Part shown: piece by piece, positions 1-8,316 of the stretch
How the letters are laid out: each line of letters begins with the position of its first letter
Numbering within the stretch: position 1 is the first letter of the stretch
DNA from: Caulobacter rhizosphaerae
GTDB taxonomy: Bacteria > Pseudomonadota > Alphaproteobacteria > Caulobacterales > Caulobacteraceae
Assembly (NCBI RefSeq): GCF_010977555.1
Contig: NZ_CP048815.1
Span: forward strand, 2,472,501-2,536,500
Length of the DNA: 64,000 nucleotides
Direction of reading: 5' to 3'
The notes under the pieces: model-generated
What the model was told of the DNA's origin: nothing
Seen by the model: the letters and a program-made list of their open reading frames with translations, nothing else
Databases searched by the model: none
Made by a program: the position numbers and the translations under genes

Positions 1-1041
1 ACCGATCTGCATCAGCCACAGGCCCTCGTTGCGGCCCTCCTTGTCGCGCCAGAACCGCCCCTGACGACGCGGGCCGCCTTCGGAGGCGGGATAGGGATCG
101 GCCGCGTCGCCCACCGAGGGCGTGTGGGCCTTGGCCTGCTCGACATAGATGTCGAACACGCGGGACAGCGTGTACTGGGCGGGCAGTTTCGTCAGGTAGA
201 GGGTCGCCGTCGCGGTGGCCGGGGACGACGCATAGCCGCAGCTGACGTCGCGGCCGCCCTGGGCGGCGTCGTAGACGGTCAGGCGGTCGCGCTTGAAGCC
301 GTCGATCGCCCCGGGACACGTGAAACCCGAGGCTTGGTGCAGGGCCCCGCCGTCCGGCTGCTCGCGGAAGCTCTGGTTCTGCGGCGTCGCGCTGACGGCC
401 GGCAGTCCCGGACCGGAGCCGGGCAGGGGCGTCGCTCCGGGCGTGGACTTGGGACCTTCGTAGGCGTCGGCCTGGACGTTGATCTGGATCCCCTTGGTCC
501 GTTCGTCGCGGCTGACCAGCGGCGGGATCCGACCCAGCAGCGCCGCGGCGATGTCGGCCTTGAACGTCTCGTTGTCGGGAACGGACGGATACAGGCGCAG
601 CGCCGAGGCGCCCGTCCGGGTGGAGATTCCCAGCACGTAACTGGCCTTGGCGGGAGGGACAGGACGTTTTTCGACCTCGGCCATGACCGCGGCGGTGATG
701 TCGGCGAACGGGGCGACGAAGAAGATCGGCGCATCGGGGCTGGCGGTTCGGGCCATCAGGACCGGCGAAGCCGCCGTGGTCTCGAAGAGCGCGTAGGTCG
801 CGCCGCCGGCCTCGAGACCGGCCTCGTCGCACTTGGGCTTGGCCTTCAGCAAGGCCTTGCGCTGAAGCGTCTTGTCGGCGATCGCCGGACCCAGGGAGAT
901 CAGGGTGACCAGATCACTCTGCATGTTGGTCGAGGGCATGACGATCGCCTGCACGGGCGGTCGCGGCGGGCAAGCCTCGCGCGCCGTCGCCGAAGTCGCC
1001 GCCATGGCCAGGCCAAGCGCGGTCCAAGCCCAGGATCTCAT
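1..1041 (-). CDS. Secreted hypothetical protein, C-terminus cut by window edge
   Basis: The minus-strand frame is open from an ATG at 1039-1041 to the window edge, giving 347 visible codons without a stop. The first residues (MRSWAWTALGLAMAATSATA) are a typical Sec signal peptide, cleaved before REAC. The mature part contains scattered cysteines and a proline/glycine-rich linker in the middle, which suggests a periplasmic or exported protein. I do not recognise a family. It begins about 76 bp after the moxR stop on the same strand, so the two may be co-transcribed. MoxR genes are often followed by VWA-domain genes; this is not one. Confidence 0.7.
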   Translation of the reverse strand, partial: MRSWAWTALGLAMAATSATAREACPPRPPVQAIVMPSTNMQSDLVTLISLGPAIADKTLQRKALLKAKPKCDEAGLEAGGATYALFETTAASPVLMARTASPDAPIFFVAPFADITAAVMAEVEKRPVPPAKASYVLGISTRTGASALRLYPSVPDNETFKADIAAALLGRIPPLVSRDERTKGIQINVQADAYEGPKSTPGATPLPGSGPGLPAVSATPQNQSFREQPDGGALHQASGFTCPGAIDGFKRDRLTVYDAAQGGRDVSCGYASSPATATATLYLTKLPAQYTLSRVFDIYVEQAKAHTPSVGDAADPYPASEGGPRRQGRFWRDKEGRNEGLWLMQIG

Positions 1042-1117
1042 GTTGCTCGCTCCCCCAACTCGGCCAAAGGTTGGCCGAGCCGGGCGCGAACGTCCAGATG
1101 CAATCTTTCGGCGAGCC

Positions 1118-1987
1118 CTACTGCCCTGGCCGGAGCCCCGAGCCCTCGCGGCGGGCCAGGAAGGCCAGGCGTTCGAACAGGTGGACGTCCTGCTCGTTCT
1201 TCAGCAGAGCGCCGTGCAGCGGCGGGATCAGCTTGGTCGGGTCCTTCTCGCGAAGGACGGTTTCATCGATGTCCTCGACCAGCAGCAGCTTCAGCCAGTC
1301 CAGCAACTCGGAGGTCGAGGGCTTCTTCTTGAGGCCCGGCACCTTGCGCATGTCATAGAAGATCCGCAGGGCCTCGGCGACCAGCTTCTGCTTGATGCCC
1401 GGGAAGTGCACGTCGACGATAGCCTGCATCGTCGTTTCCTCCGGGAAGCGGATGTAGTGGAAGAAGCAGCGGCGCAGGAACGCGTCCGGCAGCTCCTTCT
1501 CGTTGTTGGACGTGATGATGATGATCGGCCGCACCTTGGCCGCGATCGTCTCGTTGGTCTCGTAGACGTAGAACTCGTTGCGATCCAGTTCCTGCAGCAG
1601 GTCGTTGGGGAACTCGATGTCGGCCTTGTCGATCTCGTCGATCAGCAGGACGGGCCGGACCGGGGCCTCGAAGGCTTCCCACAGCTTGCCCTTCTTGATG
1701 TAGTTGCGAACATCCTTGACCCGCTCGTCGCCCAGTTGGCTGTCGCGCAGCCGCGTCACCGCGTCGTACTCGTAGAGGCCTTGCTGGGCCTTGGTGGTCG
1801 ACTTGATGTGCCAGGTCAGCAGGGGCGCGTTCATCGCCTTGGCCACCTCGTAGGCCAGGACGGTCTTGCCAGTACCCGGCTCGCCCTTGATCAGCAGAGG
1901 ACGTTCCAGGGCCACGGCGGCGTTGACGGCCACCTTCAGGTCGTCGGTGGCGACGTAGTCGGCGGTGCCTTCGAAGCGCGAGCTCAT
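1118..1987 (-). CDS. MoxR-family AAA+ ATPase
   Basis: A 289-residue AAA+ ATPase. It shows a Walker A motif GEPGTGKT near residue 36, a Walker B motif VLLIDEID near residue 114 and a sensor-1 region IIIITSNNEKELPDAFLRR. The N-terminal layout (residues 10-35, a regulatory loop preceding Walker A) is typical of MoxR proteins. These act as chaperone-like ATPases that help mature metalloenzymes or protein complexes, usually with a VWA-domain partner. No VWA gene is seen next to it inside the window. The start ATG at 1987 gives the conserved MSSRFEGT beginning. The family is clear; the client protein is unknown. Confidence 0.9.
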   Translation of the reverse strand: MSSRFEGTADYVATDDLKVAVNAAVALERPLLIKGEPGTGKTVLAYEVAKAMNAPLLTWHIKSTTKAQQGLYEYDAVTRLRDSQLGDERVKDVRNYIKKGKLWEAFEAPVRPVLLIDEIDKADIEFPNDLLQELDRNEFYVYETNETIAAKVRPIIIITSNNEKELPDAFLRRCFFHYIRFPEETTMQAIVDVHFPGIKQKLVAEALRIFYDMRKVPGLKKKPSTSELLDWLKLLLVEDIDETVLREKDPTKLIPPLHGALLKNEQDVHLFERLAFLARREGSGLRPGQ

Positions 1988-2087
1988 TCGGTTTCCTGAC
2001 GGCGGCTCCGGCGAGCCGCCTCGAACAGTTGTTCAAATCAGGGCTAACCTACAGACCAAGGGTCGGCCGGATCAAGCCGGCTTATCG

Positions 2088-2255
2088 TCAGTCCTCGTCA
2101 TTCGGCTGGGTTTGCCCGGACGACGGCTTGCGATGCCGGCGGGCGACCGAGGGCGGGTCACTGGCCGGAAAGCTGTCCTCCAGTCCCTCTTCGAGCTGGT
2201 CATCGAGATCTTCGGCCGGGTCGTCGCTGTGAGCGTTCGGCGTGGCGTCGGGCAT
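2088..2255 (-). CDS. Small acidic protein (55 aa) with SFPASDPPS motif
   Basis: A short minus-strand gene starting at ATG 2255 behind a good ribosome site (GGAGAG, about 6 bases upstream) and ending at a TGA at 2088-2090. The 55-residue product is acidic in its N-terminal half and contains EDLDDQLEEGLEDSFPASDP. The core D-E-S/D-S-FPASDPP is a motif I recall from many small uncharacterised alphaproteobacterial proteins. The C-terminus is basic and polar. There is no signal peptide or membrane segment. Function unknown. The motif, the ribosome site and gene-like codon use support it as real. Confidence 0.7.
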   Translation of the reverse strand: MPDATPNAHSDDPAEDLDDQLEEGLEDSFPASDPPSVARRHRKPSSGQTQPNDED

Positions 2256-2332
2256 GGTCGCTCTCCTGTCGCCCGGCGGATTCGGGCGTCGAGCGATCCA
2301 GCTTCGACGACGACCCGCCAGTCTTGAAGGTC

Positions 2333-2722
2333 TCAGCTTTCCTTCGCGTAGCCGAGCGACTCGATGTCGTCTTCGGCCAGTTCGGTGGATTCGAAGTCGG
2401 CGGCGCTGTCGTCGTCGTCCGAGACGGAGTCTTCAAGGTCCTCGTCGTCGCCGGCGATGGCCGCCAGCGGCTCGCGCTCGATGTCCAGGCCCTCGTCGTC
2501 GCGTTCGCCCTCAAGGTCGTCGTCGATGTCCTCGAGATCCTCGTCATCGAGCAGGTCGTCGACGTCCTCGTCGTCGTCGTCCGCGTCGCCCTCGGCCTGG
2601 GTCACGTCGTAGACGTCGTCCAACTCGTCGAAATTGGCGATGTCTTCGCCGTCGTCCGTCAGGTTGGTTTCGTCCAGGGCTTCGGCGCCGTCCTGGTCGT
2701 CATAGTCGATGTCGGCGGGCAT
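2333..2722 (-). CDS. Highly acidic Asp/Glu-rich protein (129 aa)
   Basis: A 129-residue protein made largely of Asp and Glu, with runs such as DADDDDEDVDDLLDDEDLED, almost no basic residues and no cysteine. It must be strongly negative and probably disordered. A GGGAG ribosome site lies upstream of the ATG at 2722. The composition resembles acidic nucleic-acid mimics, chaperone tails or metal/Ca-binding linkers, but no family is recognised. It lies upstream of the small acidic gene at 2088-2255 on the same strand, with a 77-bp gap, so the two may be a unit. An artefact is possible in GC-rich DNA, but the antisense frames here are arginine/serine-rich and less plausible. Confidence 0.6.
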   Translation of the reverse strand: MPADIDYDDQDGAEALDETNLTDDGEDIANFDELDDVYDVTQAEGDADDDDEDVDDLLDDEDLEDIDDDLEGERDDEGLDIEREPLAAIAGDDEDLEDSVSDDDDSAADFESTELAEDDIESLGYAKES

Positions 2723-2812
2723 GGCGGGCTCCCTGAGGTCGAGAAGCGAGGGCGGCGCGCCCTCGCGGTCGCCGATTCAACCCGTCGTCCGCGACGATTG
2801 TTCCGTCGAGCG

Positions 2813-3394
2813 TCAGGCGAAGGGGAGGGCGTAGCCCTTGGCCAGCAGGCGCTGAGCCATCGCCTCGCGCTGGGCCGGCCAGTCCTGGGCCAGCAAGCCC
2901 ATCCCCACCACGTCGGCGGGCGCTCCGTCCTTGATCACGTGGTGACGGAACAGGGCCTCGCGCTGGAAGCCATAGCGCTCGTGCAGCTTCCAGACACTCT
3001 CGTTGGACAGCAGCACCTCGCACCACAGCTTGTCGAAGCCCAGGATGCGGAACACGTATTCGATCACCCAGAACTCGATGTAGGAGCCCACGCCCAGGCC
3101 GCGCACGGACGGGCTGGCCAGGTAATAGGCCCAGGCGCAACGACGGTTTCGGGCGTCGATATCGGCCAGGTTGGCCAGGCCCACCGGCTCGCCGTCCACC
3201 TCGATCAGCCAGTAGCGTCGGCGGCGGTCGCCGGCCATGCCGTCGAACCAGCGGTCGTGCTCGGCCTGGCCGATCCTGTGGTCGGAATACATGAACGCCG
3301 CGACCTCGGGACTGTTGCGCCAGTCCAGCAGCCTTTGGCGGTCGGCTTCGATCACGTCGCGCAGGACGACGGCGTGCACGGGCTGAGTTGTCAT
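2813..3394 (-). CDS. flmH: PseH/FlmH-like GNAT N-acetyltransferase
   Basis: A 193-residue GNAT-fold acetyltransferase. It resembles PseH, which acetylates the 4-amino group of the UDP-sugar precursor of pseudaminic acid; the Caulobacter counterpart is called FlmH. The acetyl-CoA loop region is visible around RGLGVGSYIEFWVIEYVF, and the C-terminal strand carries N-ES-VWKLHERYGFQREALFRHH, typical of the family. The start at ATG 3394 overlaps the stop of the upstream gene in an ATGA, so translation is probably coupled. Its place beside the nucleotidyltransferase and FlmG supports a role in making the flagellin nonulosonic acid. Exact substrate is inferred. Confidence 0.8.
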   Translation of the reverse strand: MTTQPVHAVVLRDVIEADRQRLLDWRNSPEVAAFMYSDHRIGQAEHDRWFDGMAGDRRRRYWLIEVDGEPVGLANLADIDARNRRCAWAYYLASPSVRGLGVGSYIEFWVIEYVFRILGFDKLWCEVLLSNESVWKLHERYGFQREALFRHHVIKDGAPADVVGMGLLAQDWPAQREAMAQRLLAKGYALPFA

Positions 3395-4110
3395 ATGCGG
3401 CGATCTCCCCCCAGGGCGGCCAGGTCCGGCCGGCTCCGCACGAAGGCGCGCACGTCGTCGGAGGTGAAGGCCGGATTGGCGGCGTAGAGTGCGTCGTACA
3501 CGGCGCGGACGAAATCCAGGTCGTCGGGCCGGTCGACCGTCCAGCGCACCTCGCCCTCGTCCGGCGCCTGCTCCAGGCCCGCGATCCTGAAGCGGCTGGG
3601 ATGGCGGTAGAGGAACGGCGTGACGTGCTCGTGGTCGTAGGGATCGACGGTCTGGTCGGCGGCGATCTTCAGCGCCACGGCCTCGAAGACCTCGACGTCC
3701 AGGCCCTTGGCGAAGCTTCGCCGGGCGGGCGTGTTGGAGGTGTAGTCGGCCCCCGAACGCTGATGGAGATCGAGGGTCTGGTCGATCAGGTCGGGATCGG
3801 CGAGCGGGCAATCGGCGGTCAGGCGCACGATCGTGCGGACCGGCCCGAAAGCCTCCATCGCGCCGATATAGCGGGCCAGCACGTCGTCCAGCGACCCGCG
3901 AAACACCGGAACGCCGGCGGCGATCAAGCAGACGGCCAGCGGGTCGTCGCTGGCCTGGTCCGAAGTGGCGACCACGATCCGGTTCAGCCGCGTGGCGCGC
4001 TGGAGCCGTTCGATCTGCCTGAGGATCATCGGCGCCCCGGCCACATCGGCCAGGACCTTGCCCGGCAGCCGGGTCGACGACATGCGAGCTTGAAGGATGG
4101 CGAGCGGCAA
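3391..4110 (-). CDS. SpsF/PseF-like cytidylyltransferase family protein
   Basis: A 239-residue nucleotidyltransferase of the SpsF/acylneuraminate cytidylyltransferase group. The N-terminus (LAILQARMSSTRLPGKVL) carries the nucleotide-binding signature of the family, and LTADCPLADPDLID near residue 98 is the metal-binding region. Its likely job is to attach CMP to the nonulosonic acid (pseudaminic or related) before transfer to flagellin. It sits between the PseH-like gene, overlapped by 4 bases, and flmG, about 93 bp upstream, which fits this pathway. The synthase and the remaining pathway enzymes (PseB, C, G, I types) are not in the window. Confidence 0.8.
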   Translation of the reverse strand: MPLAILQARMSSTRLPGKVLADVAGAPMILRQIERLQRATRLNRIVVATSDQASDDPLAVCLIAAGVPVFRGSLDDVLARYIGAMEAFGPVRTIVRLTADCPLADPDLIDQTLDLHQRSGADYTSNTPARRSFAKGLDVEVFEAVALKIAADQTVDPYDHEHVTPFLYRHPSRFRIAGLEQAPDEGEVRWTVDRPDDLDFVRAVYDALYAANPAFTSDDVRAFVRSRPDLAALGGDRRI

Positions 4111-4203
4111 GGGCTTACTCGAGATTGGGACGGGACCTTAAAGCCCGAACGCCGGCGTTCGTCTAACGCTGAAATACGGTGTGCTTTTGGCGAAGCTTGT
4201 GGA

Positions 4204-6003
4204 TCAGCCGGCGGGGAAGCGTTCGTGCAGGGCGGCGCCCACCTCCTGCATGGTCGGAGTCCAGTCGTTGAAGTCCGGCGTGATGAAGCAGCGGGTCTGC
4301 GGGTACCAGGGCCAGATCTCGGCGCCCAGACGGGTCCAGGACGCAGCCCCGGTCAGCATCCAGATCGGCGCCCCACAGGCTCCGCCCAGGTTGGTGGTGG
4401 CGTTCGAGAAGCCGACGATCAGGTCCATGGCGCAGCACAGGGCGGCGACGTCGTCCAGGTCCTGCTTCAGGTCGATGCCCGGCGGCCGCCAGATGTCGAC
4501 GCCGAATTCCGCCTTGGCCAGGGCGATCTCCTCGTCGCAGTCGCCGTACTGCAGGTTGACGAAGGTGATTCCCGGCGTTTCCAGCACCGGCCGCCAGAGC
4601 ATGAAGGGCGAGAACTGCCGGGCGCGTTCGCCGTTCAGTTTCAGGCTCTTCCACAGCAGCCCGACCTTGGGCCCCTTGGGCGCGTCCTCCAGCGTCCGCC
4701 GCCAGTGCGCCACCCGAGCCGGATCGGCCTCGAGGAAGTTCGGCCGGTTCGGGAACGCGGCCAGGCTGGGGCGGAAGGTTTCCAGCAGGTCGCCCATCGG
4801 GGTCCAGAGGTCGACGCCGCTCCAGTCCTCGATTTCCGGCGCGCCGCGATAGACGCGGCCCTCGTACGAGACCGTCTTGTGCGGGAAGACGTCGGCCTGG
4901 GGGAACGAGCGCCTGAACAGCGGGACCAGCCGCCGCTCAACGGCCAGGGTGAGCTTGCCGTCTGGCCCAAGCGCCTCGATCACGTCGGGCATCATGTTGG
5001 CGAACATGACCTCGTCGCCCAGGCCCTGTTCGGCGCAGATCATCAGCGACTTGCCGGCCAGGTCCATGCCCGGACGCCAGCGGGGCGCCTCGATCGTGAA
5101 GCGCGGGGCCTCGACCAGGTCCGTGGAGAACCGGGCCTCGTACGCCTTCCAGCCTTCCTCGACTCGCCCGAGGGCCAGCAGGATGGTCGCGCGGCCGAAT
5201 TGCATGGTCGCCAGGTCCTCGGCCGATTCGACCGCGGCGATGGCCAGGTCGCAGTCGGCCAGGGCGCCCGCGACGTCGCCCAGGTCGAGCTTGGCGTAGG
5301 CGCGGTTGTGGTAGGCCTTGCCGAAATCCGGAGCCAGCCGCAGGGCCTCGTCGAAGAAGGTCACCGCCGTCTTGCCGTCGCCCAGGCTGCACATCACCGT
5401 GCCCAGGGTGTTCCAGAGCAGCGGCTGTTCGGGATTGTCGTTGATCGCCGGGCGCAGGACCTCGATGGCCTCGTCGCAGCGATTGAGGTCGCGCAGGGCG
5501 CAGGCCAGGTTGTTGACGCCTTCCAGGTCGCCTGGGCGGGCGTTGATGTAGTGCATGAAGAACTTGGCGGCGATCTCCGGCATGTCCATGCGGAAGGCCA
5601 GGCGTCCCAGGTCGCCGGCGACGGCGCCGTGGTCGGGCAGCAGCTTGAGCGCCACCTCGTAACAGCGCATCGAACCGGCGAAGTCGCCGATCTTTTCGCG
5701 GGCGATGCCCAGCACATGCCAGGCCACCCCCAGCTTGTCGTCCCGCTCCAGGGCCTCCAACGCCAGCTTCTCGCCGTGAGCGAAGTCCCGGTTCTGCATG
5801 GCATGGATGGACCGGGCCAGGAGCCGGGCGGTTTCCTGGTTGCGAACCTCGTTGGTCTGGCGATCCAGCCGCGCCAGGGCTTCGACCGAAGCCGCGTCGC
5901 CGACGGTCGTCTTGAAGCCGAAGTTGACGGCCTGGGCGACCGCTTCCTGGGCGATGGCCAGGGCGCTGGCTGAGATCTGGGTGTCGCGGACGCTGGACAT
6001 CAT
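4204..6003 (-). CDS. flmG: FlmG-like TPR-glycosyltransferase for flagellin
   Basis: A 599-residue two-part protein. Residues about 45-270 are tetratricopeptide repeats (for example AWHVLGIAREKIGDFAGSMR and AYHNRAYAKLDLGDVAGALA). Residues about 300-590 form a GT-B-like glycosyltransferase domain with GLGDEVMFANMMPDVIEALG and a C-terminal SNATTNLGGACGAPIWML nucleotide-sugar site. This architecture matches Caulobacter FlmG, where the TPR part recognises flagellin and the enzyme part transfers the nonulosonic acid. Two adjacent ATGs (6003 and 6000) could start it. It is transcribed divergently from flbT, across a 179-bp gap, next to the flagellins it would modify. Confidence 0.87.
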   Translation of the reverse strand: MMSSVRDTQISASALAIAQEAVAQAVNFGFKTTVGDAASVEALARLDRQTNEVRNQETARLLARSIHAMQNRDFAHGEKLALEALERDDKLGVAWHVLGIAREKIGDFAGSMRCYEVALKLLPDHGAVAGDLGRLAFRMDMPEIAAKFFMHYINARPGDLEGVNNLACALRDLNRCDEAIEVLRPAINDNPEQPLLWNTLGTVMCSLGDGKTAVTFFDEALRLAPDFGKAYHNRAYAKLDLGDVAGALADCDLAIAAVESAEDLATMQFGRATILLALGRVEEGWKAYEARFSTDLVEAPRFTIEAPRWRPGMDLAGKSLMICAEQGLGDEVMFANMMPDVIEALGPDGKLTLAVERRLVPLFRRSFPQADVFPHKTVSYEGRVYRGAPEIEDWSGVDLWTPMGDLLETFRPSLAAFPNRPNFLEADPARVAHWRRTLEDAPKGPKVGLLWKSLKLNGERARQFSPFMLWRPVLETPGITFVNLQYGDCDEEIALAKAEFGVDIWRPPGIDLKQDLDDVAALCCAMDLIVGFSNATTNLGGACGAPIWMLTGAASWTRLGAEIWPWYPQTRCFITPDFNDWTPTMQEVGAALHERFPAG

Positions 6004-6182
6004 TGAGGCCTTGGCGATTTCAGAGAGTCATCCTCTGGGTCAGTATGCTTAATTGTATCCTAAGCTGCGTCCCACGGTCGCAGGCTTGGCAAGGGGACGT
6101 TAACCGCCTCCGCCTAGCTTCTGGTTCGAAACCGTCATCTCGGCGGGTGGGGCGACACAGCAATGCAAAAGGGAGCGGCCCT

Positions 6183-6578
6183 GTGCCATTGAAGCTGTCG
6201 CTGAAACCCGGCGAGAAGTTCGTGCTGAACGGCGCGGTGGTCCAGAACGGCGACCGCCGCGGCGTGCTGGTGCTTCAGAACAAGGCCTCGGTGCTGCGTG
6301 AGAAGGACATCATGCAGCCCGACGAGGCGACCACGCCGGCGCGTCGGATCTATTTCCCGGTCATGATGATGTACCTGGATGAGTCCGCCGCCGAGCGTCA
6401 GTACGAGGAATTCGCCACCCGCCTGACCGAATTCATGGGCGTGGTGCGCAATCCCGAGGTGCTGAGCGACTGTATCGCCATCTCCAAGCACGTGATGGCG
6501 CGCGAATACTACAAGGCGCTCATGTTGAGCCGTAAGCTAATCGAATACGAAGATCAGAGGTTGGGGCATGTCTCTTAG
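6183..6578 (+). CDS. flbT: FlbT, flagellin mRNA regulator
   Basis: A 131-residue protein starting at a GTG (6183) with [20 protein letters not shown], the typical FlbT beginning. A purine-rich GGGAGCGG lies upstream. The middle [14 protein letters not shown] and the C-terminal [16 protein letters not shown] are characteristic. In Caulobacter FlbT acts after transcription, binding the flagellin mRNA leader and promoting its decay until the hook is built. It overlaps flaF by 11 bases, so the two are translationally coupled, and both precede the flagellins they control. Confidence 0.93.
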   Translation: MPLKLSLKPGEKFVLNGAVVQNGDRRGVLVLQNKASVLREKDIMQPDEATTPARRIYFPVMMMYLDESAAERQYEEFATRLTEFMGVVRNPEVLSDCIAISKHVMAREYYKALMLSRKLIEYEDQRLGHVS

Positions 6579-6930
6579 GGCCTATCAACAGACGGCGACG
6601 CGGACCGAAAACCCGCGCGAGATGGAGTACCGTCTGTTCGGTCAGGTGACGCGCGCGCTGATGGCGGCGTCCGAGGCTCCGGCGGACGACATCGCCACGC
6701 GCATCGACGCCCTGGACTGGAACCGTCGCGTCTGGTCGGCCCTGGCGACCGACTGCTCGCTGCCGGAGAACACCCTGCCGGTGCAGCTGCGCGCCAGCAT
6801 CATCTCGCTCAGCCTCTGGGTCGGCCGTCACTCCAGCGCCATCATGCGCAAGGAGGAGGATTTCGAGCCGCTGATCGAGATCAACCGCATGATCATGCAA
6901 GGCCTGGCCGGCCGCGCCGACGCGGCCTGA
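6568..6930 (+). CDS. flaF: FlaF, flagellin synthesis activator
   Basis: A 120-residue helical protein with the FlaF features AYQQTA at the N-terminus, [19 protein letters not shown] helix, and [12 protein letters not shown] followed by [12 protein letters not shown] at the C-terminus. In Caulobacter FlaF is needed for flagellin translation or secretion and counteracts FlbT. Its ATG lies inside the flbT 3' end. Two hairpins follow the stop, so the flbT-flaF unit appears to end before the flagellin promoter. Confidence 0.93.
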   Translation: MSLRAYQQTATRTENPREMEYRLFGQVTRALMAASEAPADDIATRIDALDWNRRVWSALATDCSLPENTLPVQLRASIISLSLWVGRHSSAIMRKEEDFEPLIEINRMIMQGLAGRADAA

Positions 6931-6939
6931 CCCAGGTGA

Positions 6940-6960
6940 GGAGGGCGGCTTTCGCCCTCC
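6940..6960 (+). terminator. Hairpin just after flaF
   Basis: Perfect 8-bp arms (6940-6947 and 6953-6960, GGAGGGCG with CGCCCTCC) enclose a 5-base loop. No T-run follows, so it may help pausing or mRNA stability together with the stronger hairpin 25 bp downstream. Confidence 0.5.
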
Positions 6961-6984
6961 GGCAAACCTTTCCGGAAAAACCTG

Positions 6985-7018
6985 CCGCCCGGCGAATTCT
7001 GCATTCGCCGGGCGGTTT
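6985..7018 (+). terminator. Strong terminator after flbT-flaF
   Basis: Perfect 13-bp arms (6985-6997 and 7003-7015, CCGCCCGGCGAAT and its complement) enclose the loop TCTGC and are followed by TTT. This should separate flbT-flaF transcription from the flagellin promoter at 7091. Confidence 0.75.
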
Positions 7019-7090
7019 CGTATCCGGCGAGATCTCTGGGAAAAATCAGAAAAATCAGCAGTTTAGAAATTTCTCCAAGGCGGCGCCAAT

Positions 7091-7105
7091 TGGCCCGCCG
7101 CTTGC
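7091..7105 (+). promoter_or_regulatory. Sigma-54 promoter of first flagellin
   Basis: TGGCCCGCCGCTTGC matches the -24/-12 consensus TGGCAC-N5-TTGC with the required 10 bases between the GG and GC dinucleotides. It predicts a transcript start near 7116 and a leader of about 60 bases, the region FlbT would act on. Confidence 0.85.
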
Positions 7106-7177
7106 GATGGGTTCCGCGGGCAAAACGCCCGACCGGCAAAACGCCGGGGCAATCCTCCCAAAATGGCGAGAACCATC

Positions 7178-7996
7178 ATGCTGAACTCGATCAACACCAA
7201 TGCCGGCGCCATGATCGCGCTGCAAAACCTGAACGCCACCAACTCGGAGCTCCAAAGCACCCAACAACGCATCAACACCGGCAAGAAGATCTCCAACGCC
7301 AAGGACAACGGCGCGATCTGGTCGATGGCTAAGATGCAAAGCGCTACGTCGAGCTCGTTGAACGCCGTGAAGGACTCGCTCCAGCGCGGACAATCGACGA
7401 TCGATGTGGGCCTTGCCGCTGGCGACACCGTCACCGACCTGCTCGGCAAGATGAAGGAAAAGGCCCTGGCCGCTTCCGACACCTCGCTGAACACCGCTTC
7501 GTTCAACGCCCTGGTTTCGGACTTCACCTCGCTGCGCGACCAGATCACCAAGGCTGTCACCAACGCCAAGTTCAACGGCGTCAGCCTCGTGGACGGCACC
7601 ACCACCAAGCTGCAGTTCCTCAGCAACTCGGACGGTGTCGCTTACACGGTGAACGCCAAGACCCTGTCGCTGGTCGGCCTGGGTCTGACGGCGACGTCGA
7701 CCTTCGCCAACGCGGCCGCGGCCAAGACGATGATCGCCACGATCACGACGGCCCTGACCACGGCGACGAACAAGTTGGCGAACCTGGGCACCAGCTCGAC
7801 GGGCCTGGACATGCACCTGACCTTCACGGGGAAGCTGCAGGACAGCCTGGACGCGGGTGTCGGCAACCTGGTCGATGCGGACCTGGCCAAGGAAAGCGCC
7901 AAGCTGCAATCGCTGCAGACCAAGCAGCAACTGGGCGTTCAAGCCCTGTCGATCGCGAACCAGACGCCTCAGTCGATCCTTTCGCTGTTCAAGTGA
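7178..7996 (+). CDS. Flagellin (FljK/FljL type)
   Basis: A 272-residue flagellin. The N-terminal helix region begins [20 protein letters not shown], and the C-terminal part ends [19 protein letters not shown] followed by a short tail, the two conserved D0/D1 segments that pack in the filament core. The variable outer domain is very small, as in Caulobacter flagellins. The start at 7178 is preferred over an in-frame ATG at 7163 because a GCGAGA-like site precedes it and homologues begin M(A)LNSINTN. There is no cysteine. The protein is rich in Ser/Thr in the middle, where FlmG-type sugar addition would occur. It has its own -24/-12 promoter and terminator. Confidence 0.95.
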   Translation: MLNSINTNAGAMIALQNLNATNSELQSTQQRINTGKKISNAKDNGAIWSMAKMQSATSSSLNAVKDSLQRGQSTIDVGLAAGDTVTDLLGKMKEKALAASDTSLNTASFNALVSDFTSLRDQITKAVTNAKFNGVSLVDGTTTKLQFLSNSDGVAYTVNAKTLSLVGLGLTATSTFANAAAAKTMIATITTALTTATNKLANLGTSSTGLDMHLTFTGKLQDSLDAGVGNLVDADLAKESAKLQSLQTKQQLGVQALSIANQTPQSILSLFK

Positions 7997-8027
7997 TCGG
8001 CGGCTAGGCTTCAAGAAGCGATCAAAG

Positions 8028-8065
8028 CCGGACGGCCCACAGGCCGTCCGGTCTTTCTTTTTTTT
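8028..8065 (+). terminator. Rho-independent terminator after first flagellin
   Basis: Perfect 10-bp arms CCGGACGGCC (8028-8037) and GGCCGTCCGG (8042-8051) with a 4-base loop are followed by a T-rich tract to 8065. This is a textbook terminator. Confidence 0.9.
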
Positions 8066-8229
8066 ACGGCATGAGTTCGTCGACCAGTCCGAACTCAACC
8101 TGAATTTGCCCGGCATAATTTTCCCACCCCGCAAGACGGCCGGCAATTATTGCCGATCAAAATCATGGTAAATCAAAGTATAATCTAGATCTTTCAGGGG
8201 CTTGCCGATTTTTGCCCACTGGGCAGTTT

Positions 8230-8244
8230 TGGCCCGATCTTTGC
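8230..8244 (+). promoter_or_regulatory. Sigma-54 promoter of second flagellin
   Basis: TGGCCCGATCTTTGC fits the -24/-12 consensus with 10 bases between GG and GC. The predicted transcript start is near 8255, about 60 bases before the ATG at 8317, the same spacing as the first flagellin promoter. Confidence 0.87.
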
Positions 8245-8316
8245 TGCCTAGTTCTCCGAGCAAAATGCTCCCGGCTGTCAAAATGACGCCGGAACCCTTG
8301 AATAGGAACTGTCGCG

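Noticed and set aside
3388-5973. An 861-residue plus-strand frame opposite flmG and the nucleotidyltransferase
   Set aside because: Repetitive His/Gln/Arg-rich composition and no ribosome site; the minus-strand genes have clear domains.
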